A DNA stretch of 14,640 nucleotides from CAZWDO01 sp964632485 [NCBI: uncultured bacterium] (GCA_964632485.1 CAZWDO010000015.1:91068-105707), one strand, 5' to 3'; counted from the stretch's first letter, positions 1 through 6,861 are shown. The notes: generated from the sequence alone by a model not told the origin. Translations and numbers: made by a program.

Positions 1-219
1 ACAATACCCGCCGATTCAATTCAAAAAGATTCCAGCATTACCCAACCCAAACCAGTCAAACCCATGAAACCGATGCAACCTCTTGAAAAACGACGCTCAG
101 TTATAACTGATTCTACGGCCCTACCCAACGATACCCTACCCAACAATACCCAACACAACGATACTCTACCCAACGATACTCTACCCGCCCTTCCCGATAA
201 TAGAGAGAATGAACGATGA
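1..219 (+). CDS. C-terminal tail of an unidentified upstream gene, with LPNDT-type repeats (partial)
   Basis: Frame 1 is open from the first base of the window to a TGA at 217-219, giving 72 codons with no start of their own, so this is the 3' end of a gene that begins outside the window. The tail is hydrophilic and rich in Pro, Asn, Asp and Thr. Residues 41-60 of the visible part read as pentapeptide repeats (LPNDT, LPNNT, QHNDT, LPNDT), followed by LPALP and a charged end. The TGA overlaps the ATG of pyrK in the arrangement ATGA, which is typical of translationally coupled genes and supports the frame being real. I do not recognise a domain; low-complexity tails like this are usually disordered. 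The upstream gene could be a pyrimidine gene or unrelated. An alternative is fortuitous opening of a non-coding repeat region, but the ATGA junction makes coding more likely. Confidence 0.6.
   Translation, partial: TIPADSIQKDSSITQPKPVKPMKPMQPLEKRRSVITDSTALPNDTLPNNTQHNDTLPNDTLPALPDNRENER
121..195 (+). repeat. 15-bp tandem repeat, about 5 units
   Basis: Five consecutive 15-base units start at 121, 136, 151, 166 and 181. The consensus is CTACCCAACGATACY; units 1, 2 and 4 are nearly identical, unit 3 is diverged at its start and unit 5 is degenerate. The period is five codons, so in the open plus frame it encodes LPNDT-like pentapeptides at the end of the gene that overlaps pyrK. Confidence 0.8.
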
Positions 220-1022
220 TTCCCTCGAAAATCAATCCGTTGCCAGCACGGTTGATGGAACGGAAAGAGCTGGGATATAAAATTATTGAATGGAAACTGC
301 AATTGGCCAGCGCGATCAATACCTTACCTGGTCAATTCGTGAATGTCACCGTCAATGAAAGTTTCGACCCCTTACTCCCCCGTCCTTTTGGCGTTGCAAA
401 TTTGGAGGGAACGATTCTTACTCTAATTTTTCAGATCGTTGGAAAAGGGACAATGCTCATGGCTTCATTGCCAGTGGGTTCAGAAATTAATATTTTAATG
501 CCTCTTGGAAATAGTTTCCCCCCCTCATCACAATCGGCCGATACTCTGGTTTTTCTGGTCGGAGGTATTGGTCTGCCCCCTCTACTCTACTATTTATACT
601 ATTATCGGAATCAATTACCTGAAAAGGTATATTTTTTTTATGGCGCCCAAAAAGCGGAACAATTGGTAAAAATTGATGAATTGCAAAAATTTCCCCTGGA
701 ACTAATCTTATGTACCGATACCCCGTCCGAATGGTATCAGGGTCGGGTAACGGAACGTTTCAAGCAGGAGTTACCGGTTATGTCAGGAGGGATTACTGTT
801 TTGAGCTGTGGGCCCAATGCCATGCTATATGCGCTTCAAACCATGATTCGCGATCGGAATAATATTCAGGCCTGGGCTTCGCTGGAGACCAAAATGGCTT
901 GCGGGATCGGCATCTGCAACGGATGTGTATGTAAGAGCCGCCGAGAGGAAAAATCCATTTACCAGAAAATTTGTACCGACGGCCCGGTTTTTAATTTGCG
1001 GGATATTATATGGACCGATTAA
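216..1022 (+). CDS. pyrK: Dihydroorotate dehydrogenase B, electron transfer subunit (PyrK)
   Basis: This is the FAD and [2Fe-2S] subunit that passes electrons from dihydroorotate oxidation in PyrD to NAD+, in de novo UMP synthesis in the cytoplasm. The 268 residues are normal for the family. The ferredoxin-reductase-like FAD domain carries RPFG at 56-59 (R-P-x-S/G FAD-binding motif). The NAD domain carries the glycine-rich GGIGLPPL at 116-123 and CGPNAM at 198-203. The C-terminal cluster motif has Cys229, Cys234, Cys237 and Cys253, in the context MACGIGICNGC followed by a later CTDGPVF, which is diagnostic of PyrK; Cys239 is extra. The ATG overlaps the stop of the preceding gene (ATGA) and follows a purine-rich AGAGAG. 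Its end overlaps pyrD by 13 bases, so the two subunits are translationally coupled. A run of seven C at 518-524 lies inside the gene and the frame stays intact. Confidence 0.96.
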   Translation: MIPSKINPLPARLMERKELGYKIIEWKLQLASAINTLPGQFVNVTVNESFDPLLPRPFGVANLEGTILTLIFQIVGKGTMLMASLPVGSEINILMPLGNSFPPSSQSADTLVFLVGGIGLPPLLYYLYYYRNQLPEKVYFFYGAQKAEQLVKIDELQKFPLELILCTDTPSEWYQGRVTERFKQELPVMSGGITVLSCGPNAMLYALQTMIRDRNNIQAWASLETKMACGIGICNGCVCKSRREEKSIYQKICTDGPVFNLRDIIWTD

Positions 1023-1924
1023 AAGCCAAAGTTGGCAATCTCAAGTTTATTAATCCCTTTATTCCGGCTTCCGGGTGTTTTGGCTATGGCAAGGAAATGC
1101 AGGAGATTGCGCCTTTAAATGAATGGGGCGCGGTACTGTCCAAGACGTTGACACTGGAACCCCGCGCTGGCAATCCCCCGCCCCGCTTGTTCGAGACGAC
1201 GGCGGGACTATTAAATTCGATTGGTCTGGCTAATCCCGGATTATCCGGTTTTTTAGAAAATGTTCTTCCCATCTATCAGGGGGGGGATTATCCGTTATTT
1301 ATCAGTATCGCCGGCAATACCCGCGATGAATATGTCGAGTTGGCCCGGCGTTTACTGCCCATCGAACGCATCAACGGCCTGGAAATCAATATCTCCTGCC
1401 CCAATATCCACCAGGGAGGATTGGCTTTCGGAGTGCATGAAGACACGGTTTTTGAGCTGATCAGCGAGATCCGATCGATTTGGGACCGTGAGTTATGGGT
1501 CAAACTGACTCCGAATGTGACCGATATCCGTCCGATAGCGCGAGCCGCCATCGAAGCCGGCGGGAATGCTTTAGTGATTGCCAATACTTACACTGGCATG
1601 GCGATTGATATACATACACAGCGCCCCGTTTTCGCCAATATCCAGGCCGGACTCTCAGGTCCAGCCATCAAACCCCTCACGCTGCTGAAAGTCTTTCAGG
1701 CGTATGCCGATCGTCCGGTTCCCATTATCGCCGTCGGCGGCATCTGCGGCGCGCGTGATGTGGTTGAGTATCTGCTGGCGGGAGCCTGCGCCGTGCAACT
1801 GGGTACTATCCTTTTCCGGCAACCCGCCATCCTTCTCGGCATTATCTCGGAATTGCTGCAATATATGGAAACCTACGGGATTTCCGAACTTTCCCAACTC
1901 ATCGGCAACGCCCATACCCGCTGA
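1010..1924 (+). CDS. pyrD: Dihydroorotate dehydrogenase B, catalytic subunit (PyrD, class 1B)
   Basis: This is the FMN-dependent TIM-barrel enzyme that oxidises dihydroorotate to orotate, the fourth step of pyrimidine synthesis, working as a heterotetramer with PyrK and NAD+. The 304 residues match the class 1B length. Visible motifs are NPFIPASGCFGYG near residues 15-27, the FMN/substrate loop NSIGLANPG at 69-77, the active-site NISCPN with Cys130 (a cysteine base is the class 1 signature; class 2 uses serine), the lysine in VKLTPN at 164-169, ANTYTGMAID at 191-200, LSGPAIKP at 215-222 and the phosphate-binding GGI and GACAVQLGT segments near 243-266. The ATG at 1010 lies inside the end of pyrK in another frame, as is usual for pyrK-pyrD pairs. 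An eight-G run at 1279-1286 encodes part of QGGD and does not break the frame. NAD-linked class 1B enzymes suit anaerobic or facultative growth. Confidence 0.97.
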   Translation: MDRLKAKVGNLKFINPFIPASGCFGYGKEMQEIAPLNEWGAVLSKTLTLEPRAGNPPPRLFETTAGLLNSIGLANPGLSGFLENVLPIYQGGDYPLFISIAGNTRDEYVELARRLLPIERINGLEINISCPNIHQGGLAFGVHEDTVFELISEIRSIWDRELWVKLTPNVTDIRPIARAAIEAGGNALVIANTYTGMAIDIHTQRPVFANIQAGLSGPAIKPLTLLKVFQAYADRPVPIIAVGGICGARDVVEYLLAGACAVQLGTILFRQPAILLGIISELLQYMETYGISELSQLIGNAHTR

Positions 1925-1937
1925 TCTGATTTTTTTA

Positions 1938-2165
1938 TCATTCCGGACTCATTTTTCGTCATTCCGGGCTTGACCGCCAGTCCGGCTCCGGACCCGGAAT
2001 CCAGCTTTTCTTACCTCTGTCATTGCCGCACTTGATGCGGCATCCAAACCATTGTTGTCATTCCGGACTTGACCGCCAGTCCGGCTCTGGACCCGGAATC
2101 CACGGGTTATCACTCCTCCGTCATTCCGGGCTCCGACTGCCAGTGCGGCTCGCACCCGGAATCCA
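1938..2165. repeat. Cluster of 46-bp palindromic intergenic elements between convergent genes
   Basis: Three 46-base copies lie at 1958-2003, 2057-2102 and 2120-2165. Each begins GTCATTCCGGRCT and ends ACCCGGAATCCA, so the outer arms TTCCGGG and CCCGGAA pair; in the first two an inner palindrome GTCCGGCTCCGGAC (or the CTGGAC variant) forms a second stem. The third copy has compensating changes (GTGCGGCTCGCAC), which keep the inner stem. A related 28-base element (2019-2046) has the arms TGCCGCA and TGCGGCA, and a truncated arm lies at 1938-1950. Elements beginning GTCATTCCGGGCTTGACC are dispersed repeats in many bacterial genomes. They sit between pyrD and the convergent lipoprotein gene, where the hairpins may act as bidirectional terminators or mRNA ends. 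I see nothing else in 1925-2258 except a 10-bp palindrome at 2209-2218. Confidence 0.85.
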
Positions 2166-2258
2166 TCTTTATTTTCCCACAAGTATTCCCCATCCGTGCA
2201 AAATCAGTCGGGCGCCCGTGAGGCCTTCCTGAATGAACGCCCGCGCCCCTCTGGGAGA

Positions 2259-3329
2259 TTACGGCAACGGCTCTCCGATGTGGCAGCGATAGACGGTCAT
2301 TCCATCGAATGGCGCGTAAAAATAGAAACTCCCGCGGTCAATAACCCCCAGACTGCCGATGTCCTCGGGAACCGTGATCGTTTGAATCTTATTCAGTTCT
2401 ACATCATACACGTCAATACGCAATAGATGCGCGAATTGAACATAAAGCCGGTTCCCGTCCAATTGAACGGACCGAAACATTCGAAATGGAGAAAAACTCG
2501 CCACATCGCCCTTGCGTTTCAAGTCCAGATTCTCCTCTTTAACATTCTCTACGGCCTCCTGCAATTCTTCCGCCAGCTCAAGCGCAATCGATTTGACCAA
2601 TTTCCCCTCGGGGTTATATTTCTCAATTTTCGGAGGATAATGATAGACTAAAAACACTTCGTCCCGGGTTCGCGCCGCAAGCAGAACGCGTTTTTGCATC
2701 GATGCCGGTATTTCGCCCCGCGATAACTGGTCTTGAGTTTCCGTCATATTCATGATATAATTACTATCCGTTCCGGAAAACGTGGCGTATTTTTGGATAA
2801 TTTCCCCAGACCGATCCGCCATGCAGGCCAGATAATCCACCCGGAACCCTTCGGAGGTCAGCAGAAATCCGCTGTCATCCAGAAAAACGCATTGAAAGGC
2901 GGTACTTGGAAAATTTTTACCTTCAATAGTGCGCATATATTCGCCGTCGGCATGAAAAACCGTAATGATTCCCAAAGGAACTTGATAGGTGTAAAGAGTA
3001 TCGTGAATAAGGCCGATGCCGGTAACTATCGCCTGAAACTCTCCCGGTCCGCTTCCCCGGTTGCCGATGGAGCGCAGATAGGTCAGGTTTTTATCGAACA
3101 CCTTGATTTTCATATCTTTGATGTCGAGAATCCAAAAATTGCCCGCGGAATCGAGCGCGATATCCATAATCGCGCCCAGAAAGATGCCATTCGACTGAAA
3201 CTCGGGGCCGAAAAGGGTGTCTGTGACGGTTAGGGATAATTCTTCCACCTTCCGGGTTGATTTTTCCTGCTTTGCGCAAAAAAGTTGGATGAACACCAAA
3301 ATGATCATCAATAATGCGGTTTTTTTCAT
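2259..3329 (-). CDS. Six-bladed beta-propeller (NHL/TolB-like) putative lipoprotein
   Basis: This is a 356-residue exported protein of unknown function. The N-terminus is MKK, then a hydrophobic stretch to Cys18 in IQLFC, which looks like a lipoprotein signal, although Phe at -1 is not canonical (Gly, Ala or Ser is usual). The remainder is a run of beta-rich blades: MDIALDSAGNFWILD at 55-69, KIKVFDKNL at 74-82, GNRGSGPGEF at 89-98 and IITVFHADGE at 121-130. The G-x-G-P-G-E-F motif and the D-x-x-G-N-F-W-I-L-D pattern are typical of 6-bladed beta-propeller lipoproteins. An ideal Shine-Dalgarno AAAGGAGG precedes the ATG, and a sigma70-type promoter lies at 3368-3396, so it is probably transcribed on its own rather than with the M23 gene 81 bases upstream. 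It is a distant counterpart of the protein encoded at 5757-6833. The ligand is unknown; such propellers usually bind proteins or glycans. Confidence 0.8.
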   Translation of the reverse strand: MKKTALLMIILVFIQLFCAKQEKSTRKVEELSLTVTDTLFGPEFQSNGIFLGAIMDIALDSAGNFWILDIKDMKIKVFDKNLTYLRSIGNRGSGPGEFQAIVTGIGLIHDTLYTYQVPLGIITVFHADGEYMRTIEGKNFPSTAFQCVFLDDSGFLLTSEGFRVDYLACMADRSGEIIQKYATFSGTDSNYIMNMTETQDQLSRGEIPASMQKRVLLAARTRDEVFLVYHYPPKIEKYNPEGKLVKSIALELAEELQEAVENVKEENLDLKRKGDVASFSPFRMFRSVQLDGNRLYVQFAHLLRIDVYDVELNKIQTITVPEDIGSLGVIDRGSFYFYAPFDGMTVYRCHIGEPLP

Positions 3330-3367
3330 GATTGCCTCCTTTAAATGGTTATTCTGTATTTTTTTGA

Positions 3368-3396
3368 ATAATAATCGATTCCTTGCAGAAAGTCAA
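3368..3396 (-). promoter_or_regulatory. Sigma70-type promoter of the beta-propeller lipoprotein gene
   Basis: On the minus strand a -35 box TTGACT (3396-3391) is followed by exactly 17 bases and a -10 box TATTAT (3373-3368). Transcription would begin near 3361, about 30 bases upstream of the ATG at 3329, with AAAGGAGG in between. It lies just after the stop codon of the M23 gene. Confidence 0.65.
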
Positions 3397-3410
3397 GCTT
3401 TATGATAAAT

Positions 3411-3986
3411 TCAAAATAAAAAAAATGGATTGATATAATGCGTTATCAATGGCGCTACCCAATCAATTTCCTTGATTTCAAAATGAAGATGGGAAGTCGT
3501 CAGCATCGCATTCCCGCTATTACCCACATATCCGATGATCATGCCCTGAGCCGCCCGATCGTCAAGTTTGAGTTTCTTCTCAAAACTCTCCAGATGCGCA
3601 TAATAATAGAGTCGATTATCCAATCCCAGTATTTGAATGTAATTCCCGCCCAAAGGATCGGTACCTCTGGCAACAATGTAACCAGCCGATGCGCTTCGAA
3701 CGGGTGTTCCTCGATGGGCGAAAAAATCAATACCCAGATGAAGGCGTCCATTAGGACGCGCTGCTTCGAACGTATCGTAGAGAGGTGCGGATATTTGACT
3801 CGCTTCAATCGGCAACATAATCGGTTTATGGGTGCGATGCATGTATTGATAATGTCGAATGATCAATAGGAATTTCGTCCGGCTGAAAACGAAAATCAAA
3901 CCCGCAACTAAAATCCCGAATAAAGAAACTGCCAGCAGGTATTTAAAAATTTTTTTATGTATCAAAATCATAATGGGTTTATTCAT
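3411..3986 (-). CDS. M23-family (LytM/lysostaphin-like) metallopeptidase, membrane-anchored
   Basis: This is a predicted zinc endopeptidase of the periplasm, 191 residues from the chosen start. One hydrophobic segment at about 17-34 anchors the N-terminus. The catalytic domain occupies about 65-191, with the zinc ligands His83 and Asp87 in HLGIDFF and His168 in HLHFE (166-170); His131 in AHLESF is the usual active-site histidine. All key residues are present, so it should be active. M23 enzymes cut peptidoglycan cross-bridges or, in some cases, process secreted peptides. I chose the ATG at 3986, which overlaps the stop of the preceding membrane-protein gene (ATGAATAA). The frame also allows a TTG at 4013, but no Shine-Dalgarno supports it. 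It is the last gene of the putative operon. Its association with a secreted Cys-rich peptide makes peptide processing a possibility, though cell-wall remodelling is the default reading. Confidence 0.88.
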   Translation of the reverse strand: MNKPIMILIHKKIFKYLLAVSLFGILVAGLIFVFSRTKFLLIIRHYQYMHRTHKPIMLPIEASQISAPLYDTFEAARPNGRLHLGIDFFAHRGTPVRSASAGYIVARGTDPLGGNYIQILGLDNRLYYYAHLESFEKKLKLDDRAAQGMIIGYVGNSGNAMLTTSHLHFEIKEIDWVAPLITHYINPFFLF

Positions 3987-5466
3987 TACGCTGTTGATCT
4001 CTATTTTTATCAATTTGGCAGGAATCGATTCGATAAATGTAATAAAAATAAACGCCGTCCATCAAGACACAGCGAACGCTATCGGGAATTGAATCGGTGA
4101 ACCGGTCCAACGGATATGCCATTAAACTATCCGGCTGGCGGTTATCCATAACAAAAATTTTCTTATACGTATCCAGGTTGTTGGGAAATTCTCGAGCCGA
4201 TGAGCATCCGATATGGTAGGTCATGATGTATTGGACACCATGGATCGTTTTTACAAAAGCATTTTCCCCAAACCAATCCTTTAAAAGAGATTGATATTTA
4301 ATGACGGTTTTGACGTTGATAGGTGGTCCGAAAGAGTGATTGCCTTTGCCCCAGAGGATAAGCACTCCGATCAATGCGAACATATATACTCGGTTAAATA
4401 TTTTCAGCAGACGGATTTTCAATGATACCGATTCAAATAAACCTAAACTGCTCACAAATGATAAATAAAAAATCCAAGGCGATGAACGAGTGAGACGAAC
4501 GGCGAAGCCGCCCCATTCCTGATTCCAAACAGGGAGAATCATGAACAAATATACCGCCCATAGGATGACGATTCGTTTCTTTTCCTGTATAAAAACTGAA
4601 ATGGAAATAACGGCAATTGAGAAAACAAAATAAATCCAATACTCCATGTATTCGACATAATTGATCCAATGGAGATCACGCAGCCAATTCCAGGAAATCA
4701 GAAACGGCTGAATCTTACAAGTGGATAGCAGAATGGAAAGCTTGGTGTAAAAATAGGCCCCATAAGAGAAGGACAGAATTCCCAAACCAAGCCCCAGGAC
4801 TATGTATCCGTATCGTGAAATGTTTGAACAAGCTTTCAAATTGAAAAAAGCCAGATATGCCACTGAAAGAACAATGGCAAAGGGATGAATTAAAACCGCC
4901 AGAATCATAAGCGCCGCCGACATAAGCCAGCGGAAATGCAGGTAAACTGAAGATTTTGGCCGGCATGTCAATATGGCTATAGCCAGCGTCCCCAATGCCA
5001 TGGCGCTTGCCTGTTTGAGGAATCCGAAATGGAAATACAGCAGGATGTTGGAATGAAACGCAGCCAGAAACAGATAAAAACTTTCTTTCCAGGAAGAGGT
5101 CGCGGTCAGCGCCAGCCACCCGATGGAAAACGCGAAGATCAGTAAGCTGAAAATAAATATTGTATTGAAAGCGGTCAGCGGTGTCAAGTGAAACAAGCGG
5201 GCCATCCACTCCGCCCAAGAGAAAAAGACAGAAAATGAATGGTAATAGCCTTGGTGATGGCTCAATCGGTACGAAATTTCCTGCAGATAATAAAACCCGT
5301 CCCAATCCATGGGCAATTTTGCAGCTACGATTGAGAAGTTGTCCAATTTAATGACAATCAGAATCCATAGAAAAAGTGTACTATCCAGCCAGGAAAATTT
5401 GGGTAGGATTTTATTCAGACAAAGTCTTTGAAAATTTATTAGTACGGTAATCATTTTGTTATGCAT
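3979..5466 (-). CDS. Polytopic membrane protein with periplasmic C-terminal domain (GT-C-like topology, function unknown)
   Basis: The protein has 495 residues and roughly nine or ten hydrophobic segments between about 28 and 375 (for example 28-47, 100-120, 131-148, 181-207, 220-240, 275-294, 300-312, 330-345 and 360-373), then a soluble tail of about 120 residues. The first loop after TM1 contains PMDWDGFYYLQEISYRLSHH (52-71); acidic residues here (Asp54, Asp56) and the overall topology resemble GT-C glycosyltransferases and related lipid-linked-sugar enzymes, but I cannot assign a family. The tail includes FVMDNRQPDSLMAYPLDRF and cysteines 421, 466 and 483. The ATG at 5466 has no Shine-Dalgarno, and another ATG at 5454 is an alternative start. 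The 5' end carries one arm of a 16-bp inverted repeat whose partner lies upstream of the peptide gene. It follows that gene by six bases and overlaps the M23 gene by eight. Confidence 0.65.
   Translation of the reverse strand: MHNKMITVLINFQRLCLNKILPKFSWLDSTLFLWILIVIKLDNFSIVAAKLPMDWDGFYYLQEISYRLSHHQGYYHSFSVFFSWAEWMARLFHLTPLTAFNTIFIFSLLIFAFSIGWLALTATSSWKESFYLFLAAFHSNILLYFHFGFLKQASAMALGTLAIAILTCRPKSSVYLHFRWLMSAALMILAVLIHPFAIVLSVAYLAFFNLKACSNISRYGYIVLGLGLGILSFSYGAYFYTKLSILLSTCKIQPFLISWNWLRDLHWINYVEYMEYWIYFVFSIAVISISVFIQEKKRIVILWAVYLFMILPVWNQEWGGFAVRLTRSSPWIFYLSFVSSLGLFESVSLKIRLLKIFNRVYMFALIGVLILWGKGNHSFGPPINVKTVIKYQSLLKDWFGENAFVKTIHGVQYIMTYHIGCSSAREFPNNLDTYKKIFVMDNRQPDSLMAYPLDRFTDSIPDSVRCVLMDGVYFYYIYRIDSCQIDKNRDQQRNE
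5439..5454. repeat. Inverted repeat arm, downstream side of the Cys-rich peptide gene
   Basis: On the plus strand this arm reads TTAGTACGGTAATCAT. It is the exact reverse complement of 5739-5754. On the transcribed minus strand it begins with the ATG at 5454, the alternative start codon of the membrane-protein gene. The two arms enclose 284 bases that hold the whole peptide gene. Confidence 0.8.
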
Positions 5467-5472
5467 TAAAAA

Positions 5473-5712
5473 TTAATAGGATAACCAGCCACTATTGCAG
5501 TTGCATACTGCAAAAGTTCCATCTGAATATTTACACTTAAAACCACATCCACTTACATATGCTTTTCCATTGCAAGAATAATCATTGGGGCAATCTTCTC
5601 CATGATTATTCAATAATTCTGAGCAGCTTATCGCCTTAATCGAATAAAAACTTCCAAATATGAAAAGAACTAAAGTTAAAAATACGATCGTTGTTCTTTT
5701 AAAGATTTTCAT
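5473..5712 (-). CDS. Secreted cysteine-rich small peptide precursor
   Basis: This 79-residue precursor has a basic start (MKIFKR), a hydrophobic core at 8-22 and a likely signal peptidase I site after Ala27 (S-I-K-A). The mature part of about 52 residues carries seven cysteines at 30, 41, 47, 56, 60, 70 and 72, spaced like a disulfide-knotted peptide, and ends in NCNSGWLSY. The context AISC does not make a good lipobox. A clear Shine-Dalgarno (TGAAAGGAT) lies six to eight bases before the ATG; the same nine bases precede the leader ORF ATG at 7970. It sits between a beta-propeller lipoprotein gene and a membrane-protein gene in one AT-rich operon. By hand count 5461-5700 is about 32% GC, much lower than the RND genes. 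Small Cys-rich peptides beside propeller and thioredoxin-like genes recall NVEALA-type peptides of Bacteroidota, but that motif is absent here. Role unknown: signal, toxin, bacteriocin or structural peptide. Confidence 0.72.
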   Translation of the reverse strand: MKIFKRTTIVFLTLVLFIFGSFYSIKAISCSELLNNHGEDCPNDYSCNGKAYVSGCGFKCKYSDGTFAVCNCNSGWLSY

Positions 5713-5738
5713 GATTCATCCTTTCAGTCAATTGGTTT

Positions 5739-5754
5739 ATGATTACCGTACTAA
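5739..5754. repeat. Inverted repeat arm, upstream side of the Cys-rich peptide gene
   Basis: On the plus strand this arm reads ATGATTACCGTACTAA. It is the exact reverse complement of 5439-5454. It lies in the 44-base gap between the stop of the propeller gene (5757) and the peptide ATG (5712). In the mRNA this arm could pair with the 5' end of the membrane-protein gene. Confidence 0.8.
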
Positions 5755-5756
5755 AA

Positions 5757-6833
5757 TTATTTTATATTTGCTGAAAATATATTGATACATTCTGCTCCTT
5801 TGAAATCTAAATAATCTATGCAATAGAAGAATAGTTTCTGACAATTCTCATTCATTGTGAATTCCATTCCAAGATTCGCAAGATTGTATTCTTTATTCTC
5901 AAAATAATAATTGGCAATACAATTTTCATTAAAATCTATCTCAATAATCCAGGATTGAGTAATGCAAAATATAAAAATATGATTTCCAAATATTCTAAAA
6001 TTACTGAAAAGAGAAGAGTAACTCATTCTCCGCGCTGGCTTATCAAATTTCAAGTTCATTTCCTCCAGTTGATTGAACAATTCAATTTTAGGCCGAATTT
6101 CCTTGACCAGCTTGCCATCTTTTGAATATATGAGCAGTTTGTTGAGAAATCGGTAAAAGATAAAAATGGAATCACCGGCAATATCTGCTTCGATTTCGTT
6201 CAACAAAGAGTTTTTATGCAGAATCTGCTTGCCGATTCCGCCTGTTTTACGGCCTGATGAATCATAAACTGAGAGATAAGGGCGTTCTTTTTCCTTGAAC
6301 TCAAGGTCGGGACGGGTCAAAATATGGTTGTCGTCAAGAACCTCAAACACACGGTTAAAATTCGGATCGCGATACCGCCACAGAAACTTGCCGGTTGAAT
6401 CAAATTTATTGATACCATGTCCATCATTAATAAAAAGGAAATTGGAAGGAGAGCGATCGCAGCTAAATGGCTGGCGTAATTCACCGGGGCCATCCCCCAT
6501 GCCGGATATTATTCTTGTCGAATCATAGTTTCGGCTGATCCAGTGAATACAATGCCGCTGATTATCGATAATGTAGAATTCGCCATTGTCCATCCGCACG
6601 AAATCGCTTCCCGCACCCATAAAATTTTCCTTACTGTCCCCGATTTCCGCCGTGGATATAACCCGTTCCAGTTTAAGGGGAATCCAGTTCTTTTGTTGTT
6701 TATAATAGTTTTCATATAATTTGTTTACTTTCTGCTGGTACTCTTCCAGTATTTTTTGGTTGGGTTCCCCGCAAAAAACAATCATTAATAATACGCTTAT
6801 CAAGGCCACCGATGCTTTGGTATCAACTTGCAT
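5757..6833 (-). CDS. Six-bladed beta-propeller putative lipoprotein, second copy
   Basis: The protein has 358 residues from the chosen ATG at 6833, which is preceded by GGGAG at good spacing; the frame extends to a TTG at 6851 without a comparable site. The N-terminus has a hydrophobic segment (8-20) ending in VFC with Cys21, a lipoprotein-like signal with non-canonical Phe at -1, as in the copy encoded at 2259-3329. A short helical region (27-48) leads into beta-propeller blades: FVRMDNGEFYIID at 78-90, IHWISRNYD at 96-104 and the hallmark GMGDGPGELRQPF at 111-123. Overall similarity to the other copy is limited to these blade motifs. It lies 28 bases after the thioredoxin-like gene and 44 before the peptide gene, in the same operon. 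It is probably anchored on the periplasmic or outer surface; a binding or scaffolding role for the peptide or its partners is inference. Confidence 0.8.
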   Translation of the reverse strand: MQVDTKASVALISVLLMIVFCGEPNQKILEEYQQKVNKLYENYYKQQKNWIPLKLERVISTAEIGDSKENFMGAGSDFVRMDNGEFYIIDNQRHCIHWISRNYDSTRIISGMGDGPGELRQPFSCDRSPSNFLFINDGHGINKFDSTGKFLWRYRDPNFNRVFEVLDDNHILTRPDLEFKEKERPYLSVYDSSGRKTGGIGKQILHKNSLLNEIEADIAGDSIFIFYRFLNKLLIYSKDGKLVKEIRPKIELFNQLEEMNLKFDKPARRMSYSSLFSNFRIFGNHIFIFCITQSWIIEIDFNENCIANYYFENKEYNLANLGMEFTMNENCQKLFFYCIDYLDFKGAECINIFSANIK

Positions 6834-6861
6834 TGATTTCTCCCGGTTCAAGTTAATGACT

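Noticed and set aside
1949-2182. Minus-strand ORF with repeated RTGGQ-like peptide segments
   Set aside because: It is simply the 46-bp palindromic elements read in one frame; there is no Shine-Dalgarno and its content is fully explained by the repeats.
2209-2218. Palindrome CGGGCGCCCG as a terminator for the lipoprotein gene
   Set aside because: It has no loop and no T-run on either strand; it is more likely incidental.
2733-3233. Plus-strand ORF of 166 codons
   Set aside because: It is antisense to the beta-propeller lipoprotein, which has a promoter, Shine-Dalgarno and family motifs.
3984-4013. TTG at 4013 as the start of the M23 gene
   Set aside because: The ATG at 3986 overlaps the upstream stop in a typical coupled arrangement, and nothing supports the longer form.
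4715-5305. Minus-strand frame of 196 codons overlapping the membrane-protein gene
   Set aside because: It lies entirely within the longer 495-codon gene in another frame and has no start signal of its own; the longer frame has consistent membrane segments.
6834-6851. TTG at 6851 as the start of the second propeller gene
   Set aside because: GGGAG lies at good spacing before the ATG at 6833, and the shorter form gives a normal signal sequence.
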